31,436 bases of DNA. It comes from Sperchopsis tessellata (Eukaryota; Arthropoda; Insecta; Coleoptera; Hydrophilidae). The first letter of the stretch is position 1, and the number at the start of each line of letters is the position of its first letter. Below, piece after piece: positions 10,288 to 21,800 of the stretch. Location: the NCBI GenBank assembly GCA_033557685.1, contig JAWQRN010000322.1, positions 1 through 31,436 on the forward strand, read 5' to 3'. Below the pieces are notes generated by a model. The model was given only the letters and a program-made list of their open reading frames with translations. It did no database searches and was not told the origin of the DNA. The translations under genes and the position numbers were made by a program.

Positions 10288-11620
10288 ACAAACATCAGGC
10301 CTGGAACTCTCGGACGAGAAATTCTAGATGATCGACGAGATTTAGTCGTAATAGCCCCCTAGGAACCGACTCTATATCCATTCCAAAGAGGGAATGGTGA
10401 AGTCTTCGGCGTGGCTACATTTTGTGGAATCGCGAACGGGAGAGCGACCATAACCCGGTGTTGCTCCGACTGCCAGACACGGAATACAACCTAATAGACC
10501 CAATCCAAAGGTTCACGTCAAAAGCAACCGGGCGAAGAACACTGCAAATAGCGGCCAAGTGGTATGTAAAACATGCGAGATGAACATTTCCTCAGAAGTT
10601 GCCCTAGTGGTGGAAAAGTTCACTGAGTCGATGCCTTGAATAGTTTTAAGACACTGTTCGAAAGGAGAAACCTTATACCGCTGTCCGGAAGATGTGCTAC
10701 CTTAAAAAATAATCGTGTCAGATAAGTCTGACAAAAATATCGGAATTAGGCCGACAAGATGTAAATAAATGCAGAGGGAAATCAAAGAGCGTGGGAACAG
10801 ACATAGGCCGATACAATCACGGCAATGTCGCGGACTGACAAGTCAGTTTAGCATTAGAGGGTTTCTGAAACCCACTATGGTCCATTAGGGACTTGGTTGG
10901 TGTTGGTAGTACTCTTGTCTTTAATACCGACAGCAAAGTTGAACTATTAGCGAACTCACTACACCTAACTCTCCTGTGAAAGTAGCAGATAATGCGAATA
11001 TCGAGTCCTAAGTTGATCAATATACGGTACTCAAAGCACTGCGTGTCACCCCGCGAGAAGTGGAAAGCATCATTCGCAAGTGAAGCAAACGCATAGCCCT
11101 CGGTCATGACGGTCTTGGCAATATTACCTTGAAACATCTGCCATAATGTCTAGTAGAAGTGTGTCAGTATACTGGATAGTATCTACATACACGGATACTT
11201 TGCTGTTCCTTTGAAGTTGTCAAAGGTGATTATAATCCCAAAAACTGGGGAAAACCGACCCATCAATCTGATCACCAGTCTTAACAAAGTGTTTGAAAGC
11301 ACTCTACATAGAAGAATGCTATACCTCATTTCCTCTAGAGATTTGCTGATCGAAGAACAGCCCGAATTTAGGTCGGGACATAGCACAATTACGAAAGTAC
11401 TATGGCTTACGAACTTTATTACACGCGGCTTCAATGAAAAGTGCACAGCGCTGCTGTATTTCTTGAAATTGAAATGCTTTAGAAGGTTTGGCATCCCGGA
11501 CTGTTGTGGAAACTGATATACACGGTACTCCTGGACGATTACAACCACACCAAATAAAATACACATCAGAATACGAAACTACACAGCGAAAAAATGGAAA
11601 CACCGACCCCAAGTATCGAA
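10288..11620 (+). pseudogene. Jockey-like LINE ORF2 fragment A (endonuclease end and N-terminal RT)
   Basis: Seen: at 10290 KHQAWNSRTRNSR, then in a shifted frame LVVIAP and EPTLYP, matching the jockey AP-endonuclease segment; at 10443 SDHNPVLLRLP is the endonuclease 'SDH.PV' motif. At about 11047 VTPREVESIIRK and then ALGHDGLGN are the linker before the RT ('KApG.Dgi.n'). From 11211 VIIIPKTGENRPINLITSLN and then KVFESTLHRRML are RT block 1, followed by LLIEEQPEFRSGHSTITKV. At 11486 VWHPGLLWKLIYTVLLDDY is the 'vWH.GLl.KL' block. Several frameshifts and stops; the YADD block is absent because the copy breaks off after this. Known: the endonuclease nicks target DNA and the RT copies the RNA there. 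The match jumps straight to 14047, suggesting the two pieces were once one. Confidence 0.85.
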
Positions 11621-12172
11621 GTGCGAACTAACAGAATTTCAAAATTTAACGCGGTCGTATGCCTGCTGTCAGTTTGAAATTATACATTTTGAAGTTTCAT
11701 ATTTATACCTACGTTATTTTCAGCTTTCTTATTTATAATAATTACGTAATTTAATACACATTTATACATCATTTCCTGTTTTTTTTTTTGAGATTCATAT
11801 TTTAAATATCACGTAATATAATATTATAAGATACCCCTTCGTGCTTGCATTACTTGTAACACTGAAAAAATATATTTCACATTTTCAAATTAATTTGAAA
11901 GTTACATTTAGTACTGCGTTAAAAAATGCGTAAAATTAAAAAATAAATATACAAGATATGTTTATTGAATGAAAATTTTCATAATGCCATATTTCCAAAT
12001 GTTAAAAATAACAACATAATTATATTGTATTAAATACATTTTGCAAATTTTTAGTTTAGTACAATACTTAATATAAACAAAAAATATATATTCAGTACGT
12101 AGACTTCCACGGCCACAGTAAATATCTTCAGGTTTTCCGGGAGATAATCGTGTATTGGCTTTCGGTTTTGCC

Positions 12173-12208
12173 TACGTTTCGTCCGCCGTTGCAGGGGACA
12201 TTATCAAG
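12173..12208 (-). other. Hammerhead-like hairpin, third copy of the motif
   Basis: On the minus strand: CTTGATAA, one T, GTCC-loop-GGAC stem (12181-12184 with 12196-12199), then GAAACGTA (GAAAC at 12176-12180). Same layout as the Penelope 3' hairpins (UGANRA, extra U, 4-bp stem, GAAAC, GU), although no Penelope coding sequence was seen next to it. Two core positions differ from a canonical hammerhead. Confidence 0.4.
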
Positions 12209-12345
12209 ACATGTAGCTCTCAAAAGTGCTAATTAAACATTGCCATGTAGCCCTGTGAAGTGCTAGCTGTAGGTATCGACCAGCTTTAAAAACTACTAAT
12301 AATAGAATAACATGTGGCTCTCACCAGTGCCAGTCAAGGAAAAAT
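12209..12345. repeat. Short CATGTAGCTCT..AGTGCT repeats
   Basis: Three diverged units begin near 12211, 12244 and 12311: CATGTAGCTCTCAAAAGTGC, CATGTAGCCCTGTGAAGTGC and CATGTGGCTCTCACCAGTGC. Each ends in AGTGC and the first two sit 34 bp apart. The later 135-bp duplication also contains AGTGCT at the matching place, so the array may continue into it. Confidence 0.7.
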
Positions 12346-12347
12346 TA

Positions 12348-12612
12348 TCCTATGTGGAGAACAAATAATACCTGGAAACCATCAGTGCTAAATTTATATA
12401 ATGGATATTGAAAAACTTAAATCATGTCTTCAAAATGTAATTACATGTAACCTACAGTATATACATTAAATAATTTGCTTTATTCTATGTGAAGAACAAA
12501 TGATACTTGAAAACATTCAGTGCTGAATTTAATTAATGAATAATAAACTTAAATAATGTCTTCAAAAATTAATTACATGTAACCTACAATAAATACATTA
12601 AATAATATGAAT
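12348..12612. repeat. 135-bp tandem duplication
   Basis: 12348-12482 and 12483-12612 align end to end: TATGTG(G/A)AGAACAAAT, then CAGTGCT(A/G)AATTTA, then ACTTAAAT(C/A)ATGTCTTC, then AATTACATGTAACCTACA and ATACATTAAATAAT. Similarity is high but not perfect, with a few short gaps. Confidence 0.85.
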
Positions 12613-14046
12613 ATTACATGTTTTGAATGCATGTTATCTTTTATCAATGAAGTAAACAAAGCACGCGGCCAATTAACTATCGTGGAAATATTTACGTATT
12701 AGAATTGTAGATATGTGTTTGGAAACTAGAATAAATTAATTCTTACATATGACAATAAACTTAACGCACTCTTTTAATTAAATTCACACAATTCTAACCT
12801 CAAACAATAAGGAACAAACTTTACTGTAGTCAAGCAGTTGATCTCCTGGCTGTGCTACAAATTTCCCCCTCCGCTAAGTGTCGGCAATGAAACTATCATG
12901 TTTCCAAATTCTCTCGGCTAGTTCAACCCGGAGAACCACACCATCAGATCGTATCTGAGCAGTGTTGCCAACATTTTGAAATGCGATTATACAAACACAG
13001 AACTGTCAAGTGTTAACTATTATTTTATTACAAATAACTGTACATGTTATTACATAACTATACATAAATAACAATAAAACATACATTTTATGTTCTTTAA
13101 ATGTACATAACCTATAACAAAGAAGTCACAAACATTAGTGCTTTAAATAATTAAATGAAATTAGTTAATTCTGATATTCGCTCATAGACAAATATTAATA
13201 ATGACGGAACACAATGATCGATACACAACATTAGTGTTGCACGCAGGCTGATGGATTGATATAAGAAGAGCTTCGTGGATTAATATATGATTATAATTGT
13301 TAAAATTTCAGTTTTCCAAGTTATTATGCAACTATATATGTTGTGTGACATGCATTACGTAGATAGCCATATGTTTTAAATGCGTGACGAATTTTGCAAA
13401 CAAAAACGTTCTATGCGTTTTAGAAATTTTAGACGACAAATTAGACCTTGCTGACTCACAAATACACAAAAATAACTATTGAAATTTGATGCATTGAAAA
13501 CAAATGAAATATAAACATTTTTACTTACCATTATATGTTTAAAACAAATGAATTTATAGTACGAAAACATTGTATGTGGTTAATAGTAATACTATATACT
13601 ACAACACTGCATAAGTGATTAACTATTTGTATCAAAGTTAAATTTATCAAACGAATAAATACCTGTTCTTTTTTAATATTTTATATATATTTGCCTGTAA
13701 CACAAGAATATTAGAATTTCCACCTGTGATTGGTTATCGGCTGTTAACAAAAAACGAACAGACTTATAGACATCTATCAGCGTATAGGTAAAATGTAAGC
13801 GACTTTTCAAACCACAATGTAAAAGTGTATACGCGTACCAACAGAATAATGCAATGCATGCAATGATAGGAACAGAAAAACAAATAATTCTAACCTGCAA
13901 TTGAATGATTTTATTGTTATGGATAGTATTTATAAGATATCCATTTTTCAATATTTAAATAGTTTATACAATTTAGTACTTTAGTCATACCATACTATGT
14001 TACTATAGTACACGGGGGCTCAATTGTAGTATATACTATAATTATA

Positions 14047-14505
14047 GTACGGTTGGCAAAGCTGTATCTGAGCGACAGGAGTTTTTATGTCAGTAGCGAA
14101 GGAGCAGCGTCCACTAGTAGAGTCATAAGGGAAGGAATACTGCTAGGTAGGGTCATCGGTCCTCTGTTGTGTAACTAGTTTGCAAATAACTGGGAGCGTT
14201 CTACTATATGTGTCCCACAAAGGTTAATGTGCAGAAAAGCCATGCTTCGAGTAAATCAACACTGTCCTCTCCTGGAAAGATACGGTTAAATTACTAGGCA
14301 TTACTTTAGATAGGCAGCTGAACTTTCTAAACCTCACGGACAGTGTTCTGTGTAAGTCAACCGTGCAGTTCTGCAGAATTTAACTCCTGTTAAACAGCCG
14401 ATCGAAATTATCGCTCAATACAAAACGTGTCCTTTACCAAAACATGATCCAACCGATGCTCACATATGATGCGCAGTATGGTTGTACCAACCTACATGCT
14501 TGAGT
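14047..14505 (+). pseudogene. Jockey-like LINE ORF2 fragment B (C-terminal RT)
   Basis: Seen: RLAKLYLSDRSFYVSSEG starts at 14050 ('syLsnRtF.v'), then STSRVIREGILLGRVIGPLL, the 'GvPQGSvlsPlLf' block with the PQGS residues mutated. The YADD box is missing, apparently deleted near 14215. Then KVNVQKSHAS ('iNp.KSqav') and, at about 14278, WKDTVKLLGITLDRQLNFLN ('vkyLGv.LD..L.f..H'), followed by NTKRVLYQNMIQPMLTYDAQ, the LINE RT thumb and C-terminal region. Stops lie at CN*F and RI*LLL. Reads as the direct continuation of 10288-11620. It is cut off after 'YG', so the RNase-free C-terminus and 3' end are missing or lost. Confidence 0.82.
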
Positions 14506-15429
14506 CGTCTGTATTATTAAGAGGAAGTTTCAGTGATGTTATAATATCAATATTATTTTGTGATCCTACCAGTTAATTGGACATTCTCTAAATAATTACA
14601 CAAAGTAATATTTTTTGAATACGTACATGGTTTTTAGAGAGTTATATAATTTTAATAATAAATTAAATTATTTGTTTGAAAATGATTAAATGAGCAATTA
14701 AAAATGGTGAAAATAAATGTTAACTATTTTTAAAATTTAAATAAATAATTTATCTACTTAAACGTAAAATATCTTTTAGTATTTAAAAAAATTGCAAGCT
14801 TGTTTTAACAATTTTTACAATTCTTATCTTATCAAATATTTTGACAAAACTAACTTGATTTTCATTTTGTAAATTCTACGTTTAATTATAGTCAATAATA
14901 TGATTATTAATTAAAAGTTAATTTTATATATATTTGAATTTATGGCTTAAATAAAACATCTATATTTATTTTTCTCTTTTCAGATAAAGTAATTTTTATT
15001 TACATGGTTCATAAGTCTAAACATCTATTGAACTATCATAGGTCAAAATGATAGCTTTAATTACAATAAATACTTCTAAATATGGAGGACTGTGGAATTA
15101 CTCGGTTGACATCTCTGGTGCAATGTGTGAACCTTAAAACTGTCAAAACTAAACTGACGGCTGTTAGTTTTTATGGTGTTTTGTGTTATAACTACTAATA
15201 ACGTCACGATTTGTATTTTCTATCTCTTTGGTTAGCATCCACGCTCTAAAGAGGAATGTCAGCAATGACTTTGTAAATTAATTTAATCTTTGAGGGTCAC
15301 TACAAAATGTTCATATTTTATTGAAATGTACATTACATAATACATGGAATATAGCTCTAATGGTGTAACTTGTGGTTAATTTATTTCATTCGCTATTATT
15401 ATTATATATTTTTAAATTTATTTAATTAA
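14506..15429. other. Unassigned AT-rich DNA
   Basis: Strongly AT-rich, especially 14600-15000. No frames with domain motifs. Confidence 0.55.
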
Positions 15430-16190
15430 CATCGGTCGCTGATATGGCCAATCACAAACACCATATATTAGACTACTACACCGCATACCGCATCCAGTGC
15501 TGCACTGGAATTTGTTTTTCTTAATGTGCATGTGGTCTCCATTCACTTATAATACACGGCACCCACAGTTGTACGTCCTTCCCGGAAGACGACTATCTCA
15601 TATTCTGTTCCATATTCACAAAACGCCAACTATTTCGATGATTCGATTGATCGTTAACCTCTAAGTTACCAAAGTGGCTTCAATTATTATGTGTAAATCC
15701 GTTAGTACTTCTAGCGTTTCCCGTATCTCATGATCGATCTGTTTACTGCCCTAATGATTGTAGTCATCCAGGCGGCATGTCTAATTCGAGCGGAATTTCA
15801 CGTATTGTACTCGCCCGGGCTTTTGGTTTCGCTGTACCACCGTAAAGGCAGCCCCACAGAATAGTCTTACACTTCTCCCTGAATTGGAATCACGTATCCG
15901 CGGAGTAGTGTACGAGGGTCAAAACCACCCGTCTATCTCATTTATCCCATCCGTCTATACCTGACCGAATCCGCGCAATTACTTTCAACCAGTGCGACAC
16001 CAGGCTAAGCATGGAGGTTGTAAAGATGGGATCTCTCGACTAGGGCGAGTTCTAGCAATTTCCATTGAAATATTGCACAGCTGAACCGTGACAGCCTTAC
16101 CCACCCTTCATTCCAGCCGCGGCCTTCTGAGAACTATTGTTTGAATATATTTTTCCTGTTTGAAATGGCTCGGACAAGGTATTACCTTAG
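15430..16190. other. GC-richer block, unidentified
   Basis: About 760 bp with clearly higher GC than both flanks, many stops in all frames, and words such as CGCCCGGGC and CATCCGTCTATACCTGACCG. Near 16010-16080 a stretch reads GGTTGTAAAGATGGGATCTC. I tested both strands against LINE, LTR-element and transposase motifs and found none. Best described as an old insertion or decayed gene of unknown kind. Confidence 0.4.
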
Positions 16191-18554
16191 AATATTTCGT
16201 GGTAGGGCAGGCACATAACAAATACGAATAGTGATGCTTCAATAGAAACATTTGGCTGCGTACTGTGGTACTACCCTTTTTTCTTCTTACATAGAATTAA
16301 TAGAAATAAAATATACGTCTGTTCTACGTTAGAAATAGGGTCTTTTTTCAGTTTAGTTTGTAGAATTTATTTTCCTTGGTATAAGTTAATGACTATAACT
16401 GTGTTGACTGGATTTTTTAAACAATAAAGGAACGGTATTTACAAAGACTAGGCTAATTCACTAATATATTTCGCAGAATATTTTAGAATGAGATAATAAT
16501 TCCACTAATTTCATCAAATGACCTAGCGCAAGACCTAATTTTACTTAATTTTTAAACACATGACCTATAAAGTGCACATGGTACTAGTGTAAATATTGTA
16601 CAGTATACGGAGGACATATACTTATACTCATCTCGAAAATAGTTGAATGAATTGAAGCAGATTATGTCTGGGATGATGCATGATATTAAAGTTGGGTTGT
16701 TTAGCAATGGTTTAAAGATTTTAGTTGTATAAGTCTACTGTATTGTTTTATTTTCGCCCCATAAAATTTTCTACAGATCATATATATATATATATATTCA
16801 ATGCAATATTTAAAGCATTGTTAGATTAACTGTCGAATGAATTTATATTCAAATAAATTTTATTAGAATGAATTTAAAGAATAACTTTTAGTTAGTGGTC
16901 CATCCAAGTCTACCAACCTACGTACCCATCAATTTTAGCCTCGGTCTTCAGCTTCAGGCATTCTCGATATTTACTACAGAGGCGCACTAACTGTGTGCAG
17001 TTTACTTACATGTGAAAATACAAAGAATGATTCTGGGAACTCCTCAAGTGGACTAGCTGGTGTCGCGGTGTTCACAACACATCTTCGCAGCGGAAATTAT
17101 GCCTGTTGTCAAAAATCATTGGCCTGATATCGTAAACATTAATTAGACGCGGTTCCGCTCTATTGTAAACTGATTTCGATCATCTTTTATTAATACGGAC
17201 CTAGAAAATTTCAAAGTTCTGTAGATTGATCACGAATTATAGTTTAACAGATTGTACCAGAACTGTAAATTTATATAAATACCCAACGTTGTTTACAAGT
17301 TAGTTTAGTTGCGTAAGAGATATTCTAAGTAAGGTTTAGAAGCAATTAATCAGTAGCGAATAGTAAATTGTGATGTATATAGTTTTTTTGTACTTTGTAA
17401 ACTATTTGTGCTTTTTTATTTTAAGTACACACCCTTGTGGTATACACATATCGTTTAGATCGTAACAATATTGATATTTGCTTAAACATAAAATCCCGCC
17501 TTGAACGACTGAAGAACGTTTAACATTTAAAAAAATCAAAAAAAAAATCTATAAAACTCAAACAATTCGTAACTATACATACAAATGATTAAGCAATATT
17601 AATTATTATTAATATTAAAAGGTTATTACAAATCAAGTTTTATCAATCAAACAAATACTGGATATTAAAACTATATACATATTTACATATTAAAGCGATG
17701 TATCATGTATTTCAATATTTATGTATTAATTAATTGTAAGGCAAAAGTAAAAAATATATTACTAAATAATTTAATAACTAAATTTCCATTGTGAATTTCC
17801 TCCTCGTATTTTTCGATAAATGATGCCAATAATTTTGATTAATCCTTAATACTGAATTTTTCTGAACTCAAATTTTATTAAACTTTATGTAAATATATTA
17901 TTATTTTTAACTGGACATCCTAAATAGCGCATAAACCAATTTAATTGCACATGCATTTTTTAAAATTTGGTTTGAATAAAAAATCATTTCTGAACTAATT
18001 TATAGTTAAGTATTGGAACTTTATCTTTCGTTCTTTTCATTATAAATTAAGTAATTTACTATTTAACTATGCATAATAGATTAAAAATTATAATATGTAC
18101 TGCAAATAGATTGATAAATGTCAATCGAACAAAATATACTATTATTTTCGAATTGAATAACTCGATGGTTACCGTCACTATATGGTTGTATTTAGTATAG
18201 ATCGATTAGTATTAGTAATTTCAATATGTTAAACATAATACAACATAAGGAAATTTGTTGCTTCATTGGCCGTACATGAATGTGTTATTAAATAATACAA
18301 CATAAGGGATGTTAATCGTGTGTAGGAGCCATGAACTCAACACAAATTAACTAATTCCTAGTTGAGAAACAAGGGCCCCTTTTGATTCTAACCTGTAACC
18401 AATCTAGAGGTACTGAGACGGATGGTCAAATAATTAAAATTACTAACAGTGGTTAAGAGAAAGAAAGTATTCTGCCTTAGTCACATGTTTCAAAAAGATA
18501 AATATACCATATAAAAAAAACATGCGCTTTTGGTGTCTAATACCAAAACGTTCA
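16191..18554. other. Unassigned AT-rich DNA
   Basis: Noncoding by eye, with an (AT)n microsatellite at 16779-16797 and very AT-rich DNA at 17480-18300. A 16-bp word AATAATACAACATAAG recurs, partly, at 18236 and 18292. Confidence 0.5.
16779..16797. repeat. (AT)n microsatellite
   Basis: AT dinucleotide run of about 19 bp. Confidence 0.9.
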
Positions 18555-18639
18555 AACCTAATTCATCTAGCGCAAAGTAGAGAAGAATATCAAATGATGG
18601 TCGCCAATCTTCGGTAGAAAATGGCACAAGAAGAAGAAG
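18555..18639 (+). pseudogene. Probable LINE 3' terminus with (AAG)n tail
   Basis: The frame at about 18569 reads AQSREEYQMMVANLR, a stop, and KMAQEEE, followed directly by AAGAAGAAG (18629-18637). A short C-terminal 'Y..MVA.LR......QEEE' ending in an (AAG)n microsatellite is a common finish for non-LTR elements. Nothing of the RT is seen upstream, so this is an extreme 5' truncation, and the assignment rests on pattern alone. It might belong to any of several LINE clades. Confidence 0.4.
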
Positions 18640-20284
18640 TCACTTACTTACTTCAAGATATGATGAGTTTTTACAATGATCGCAAAGCATAAAGTTGATC
18701 TCTTCCTATTTTAAGCCTTCCAACTATTCGTTATCTACGATATACCAGTAAATTTAATCATGGCAGATACTGCTTACATAGGTGGCTCTATGAATGAACT
18801 TAACTGTGGATGACTTCTCTCCTGTAATATGTCGGAGATTTTCTAAATGAACCGGCTTTCATCGGTATTTAATTATTGGATGCTTGGGTATTGCGCGATC
18901 AGAAACCTTTCTCATATGGTCATCATGACTGATTCTACGAGCGTTGTACAAGCCCTACAGTCAAAAATCTTACTACAAAGATAAACTCAATTATTTTTGA
19001 GATACTTTTACAAGTATAATAAATTTAATACATAAATTTTAATGTCGAATTTATTTGGGTACTGGAACATTTGGGTACTGGAACATTTGTGTATTACGGT
19101 AAATTACATTTTGCATAAATTGGCTAAGCTTAAAAATAACGGAAAAACCACTGAAAGTAAAGATGGTCAAAAGCTTATATTACAAAACATATTGGCAGAT
19201 GTACGAAGGACGTAAAGAACATAGAGTTTCTCGACTTTATTTGACAGTCGCCTGGCTTAAGTTTGGACATTTTCCTGCGCATCTCCATAAAAGTCAGTAA
19301 CGTGAACCTCTAAAAGATTCTGAACGCCACAGTGAATGCTACATAGCAATATGCTATAATAATGTTAGTGACCACGGAAGCAATAATAAGGAATAATATT
19401 TATTAAAATTATTACATACATAATGCTCACGGTACGTACAATTTATACAAAAACCGCTTTATTTCGTGTTCTGATATAACGTTCAATAAAAACAATTTGA
19501 CATTTGCGTCTCCGTCAAGTGTGGGTGTTTTGTAGTGATTTTTTTCTATTGTCTTGCTTGTCTTTGATGTTTATCTTGAAGATTGGGAGTGGAGCCTCAA
19601 AAGAAGATTTAATAAGAACTCTGCTATGTTTGTTTTTTTTATTTGCTTACGTACATTATGTTTTCAATATTTACAGTGTGGTATATTTAAAAATTAAGTA
19701 GAACAATTTAACGAAATGAACATGGTATGGAACACCGGTGCACCATTTTAAATGTATTAGGTTGTCATATATTAATTTAAGTTACTGATATGTATTATTT
19801 TAAACACTATTTTGCAATGTCTGTGAACCAATTTATAAATATTATCACAATCTTATGCTTAATTAATTAATGAATATTTGTGCGGGTCTAAAATTCAGAT
19901 TTGATGTAGTTTCTGGGAATTTATATTATGACAAGAGGCGGTAATATTTACTCGGAGTAAAAAAATTGGCTTCAATTGAATGAATCTGGTACATATTTTA
20001 ACACTGTTGAAGGAACGTTGATGAAACGAAAGTAAGATCTTGGGTTATATCAGGAAGACTTTTCCGATCAGATTCTTTTGGATTACATTTTTGATTAAGA
20101 ACCATTAAATATATGATGTACTAAATTAATATTAACGCTTGAGAACCCTTAATAAAACAAATTAAACATGCAAAACGAGAAAATAGGTCACTACTGTAAC
20201 CTCAGCCTTCTCATACTGAACTTTTACAGAAAAATTTTGTTCTTTTTGTTTTATTTATGGAATATATTAGAATATATTCTGCTA
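18640..20284. other. Unassigned AT-rich DNA
   Basis: Contains one short tandem repeat (19053-19084). The 65-codon plus-strand frame at 19504-19701 is hydrophobic and phenylalanine-rich, as expected of translated T-rich DNA, and is not called a gene. Confidence 0.5.
19053..19084. repeat. 16-bp perfect tandem repeat, two copies
   Basis: ATTTGGGTACTGGAAC occurs twice head to tail (19053-19068, 19069-19084), followed by a partial ATTTG.GTA. Confidence 0.95.
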
Positions 20285-20480
20285 TAATTTTTGTTTCGCC
20301 AGTTTCTCCGTCAGAATAAGCAGGAGATTCATCCAATTAGAATTACCCATATATTCGAAGTCTGATGACTGGTTTATAGTGATGAATCACTCTTTAGTCT
20401 GGGTGTGCACGATGGCATACAAAGAATCAAAAAAGAGGAGGTGATACCAGAAATTTGGACCGGGTTGGACCCCATCGAAA
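20285..20480 (+). pseudogene. Tc1/mariner transposase fragment
   Basis: Seen: the frame at 20369 reads LVYSDESLFSLGVHDGIQRI followed by KKEEVIP. This is the Tc1/mariner block 'v.fSDESrFsl...dgr.rvwrr.ge..p', which carries the second catalytic aspartate of the DDE transposase; here Asp is present and the usual Arg after SDES is Leu. Upstream, FRQFLRQNKQEIHP (about 20297) could be the preceding 'RL.wa..h' segment. Only about 60 residues of a family that is usually about 340 remain, and no inverted terminal repeats were found. Downstream (20450-20500) the frame is lost. Confidence 0.65.
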
Positions 20481-20484
20481 TTTA

Positions 20485-21121
20485 AGAGTTATGATTAGTA
20501 TTGAATAAACACTATTGTACATCCAGCCCCATTCACTTTATAATTTAATATTTGCAATGAAGTGAATGTGAAGGTACATTTTAGTAATTAAATATAGCTG
20601 GCGGTATATTTAGCTCACTAATTCAAATGTAATTATTAAAATTGTACATAAATAATTATTATATAGAAATAGACATATTATACTACAATGTATAATTACA
20701 GCGGAGCATATTAAATTAAATGTCATATTGACATGGAGAGAACAAGGAGCATAACATATTTAGCAGCCATATGAGCAAATATTTGTTTCTCACATATAAC
20801 AGAATACTACAGATATTGTCAATTATCAAATATAATTTTAATTTTTCTTACCACCATATTTCAAGGGCAGAGTATTATTATGATTCGTATTAAGTACATG
20901 CAAAACTTTTATATCAGTAAAAGAAGTAATATTTTGATATGAAAAACGTTTTTAGTGGTAAGTAGTAGATTTTATTAATAAAAACTCTACATCCCTTGAC
21001 CAAGCGAAGTGCAAAAAATGGTTTGTTGAATTTTTAGACTAACTTTATTTAAATATTACACAAAATTGCCTCGAAACACACAGTTACCTTTATCTATGTT
21101 TCATAATATTTAAAACATAAA
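20485..21121. other. Unassigned AT-rich DNA with a small imperfect inverted repeat
   Basis: At 20576-20630 an imperfect inverted repeat (ACATTTTAGTAATTAAATA paired with TATTTAGCTCACTAATTC) surrounds GCTGGCGG. No gene is evident. Confidence 0.45.
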
Positions 21122-21800
21122 ACAATAGAAAAGAGGACTGGCCCTAGGCAGGAACCTTCTGGGACGCCGGAGATAGCTATTTGTTGTTTAGAGATTGTGC
21201 CGTCAATGATGACTTAAAAAAGACAGTGTTCGAGGTACGTTTTGGATGAGTTTAGTTATGCTAAACGATACTTTGGCTTTGAAAAGTTTGATACGTATGC
21301 CGTGGTGCCATACTATCGAAGACCTGGGCTAGGTCAAGCGTGAGCATGCCAGTGTTAACTCTGTGGTTAAACTGGGTGGAGATATTCTCAGCGATACGGA
21401 AGAGTTGCTGAGTTGAAGAATAGTTCCTGCGGAAGACGAATTGGAAGTTGGGTATTAATTTTTCTTGCTCTAGGAAGTCTAGGAGATGGTTATTGATGAT
21501 TGATTCTTAGATTTTGGTGGTGGTGGTAATTGGGTTTGATGGGGAGTTCTTTGGTTTAGAGATGGGGATAATGTGTGATAATTTCCATTGTTTAGGGAAG
21601 TATATTAATTTAATTATCTGGTTGAATAGGGCTGCCAGGAAGAATGTGGCATTTAGGGCAAGGTTTTTTAGAGCGTAGTTGGGTATGTTGTCTGAACCTG
21701 GGGCTTTTCTGGGTTTAAGGAGTTAAGTTTAGACTGGATTATTTCCGGAGTAATGTGGATGTGCGTGTCTTATGTTAGTTATTTTATTGATTCGTTGACT
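21122..21800 (-). pseudogene. LINE reverse transcriptase fragment, minus strand
   Basis: Seen on the minus strand: TPEIIQSKLNSLN (about 21755-21720), KAPGSDNIPNYALKNLA (about 21714-21665), YFPKQWKLSHIIPISKP (about 21602-21553), then a disturbed segment with a TGG-repeat (plus strand, 21518-21529) and a stop where 'SYRPISLL' belongs. Next NNHLLDFLEQEKLIPNFQF, STQQLFRIAENI and MLTLDLAQVFDSM (21350-21313), which keeps the first catalytic Asp, and finally GVPEGSCLGPVLFSIV (21167-21122), the 'GvPQGSvLGPlLF' block. The YADD half is missing. The block order is that of the jockey/CR1 superfamily. Known role: target-primed reverse transcription. It is better preserved than the other LINE pieces, with one short frame break after DSM. 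Confidence 0.87.

Larger units (their letters stand above)
11621..14046. mobile_element. About 2.4 kb of other repeat DNA apparently inserted in the jockey copy
   Basis: Inferred from the continuity of the flanking reverse transcriptase: fragment A stops after '...LLDDY' and fragment B starts with 'LAKLYLSDRSFYV', the next conserved block. Inside are AT-rich DNA (11660-12100), a minus-strand hammerhead-like hairpin (12173-12208), short CATGTAGCTCT..AGTGCTA repeats (12209-12345), a 135-bp duplication (12348-12612), a GC-richer piece at 12835-12975 whose minus strand begins TTGGCAACACTGCTCAGAT, and an AT-rich tail with ACTATAGTA words near 13980-14050. Two or more insertions may be nested. No terminal repeats or target duplication could be fixed by eye. 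Confidence 0.5.

Noticed and set aside
10817..11137. 106-codon minus-strand open frame
   Set aside because: It lies antisense to the jockey-like ORF2 fragment, whose plus-strand motifs explain the sequence.
11183..11612. Two minus-strand frames of 127 and 70 codons
   Set aside because: Shadows of the plus-strand reverse transcriptase at 11211-11550.
13376..13951. Two minus-strand frames (64 and 92 codons)
   Set aside because: AT-rich sequence translating to Phe/Ile/Tyr/Lys runs with no motif; lies inside the repeat-rich insertion.
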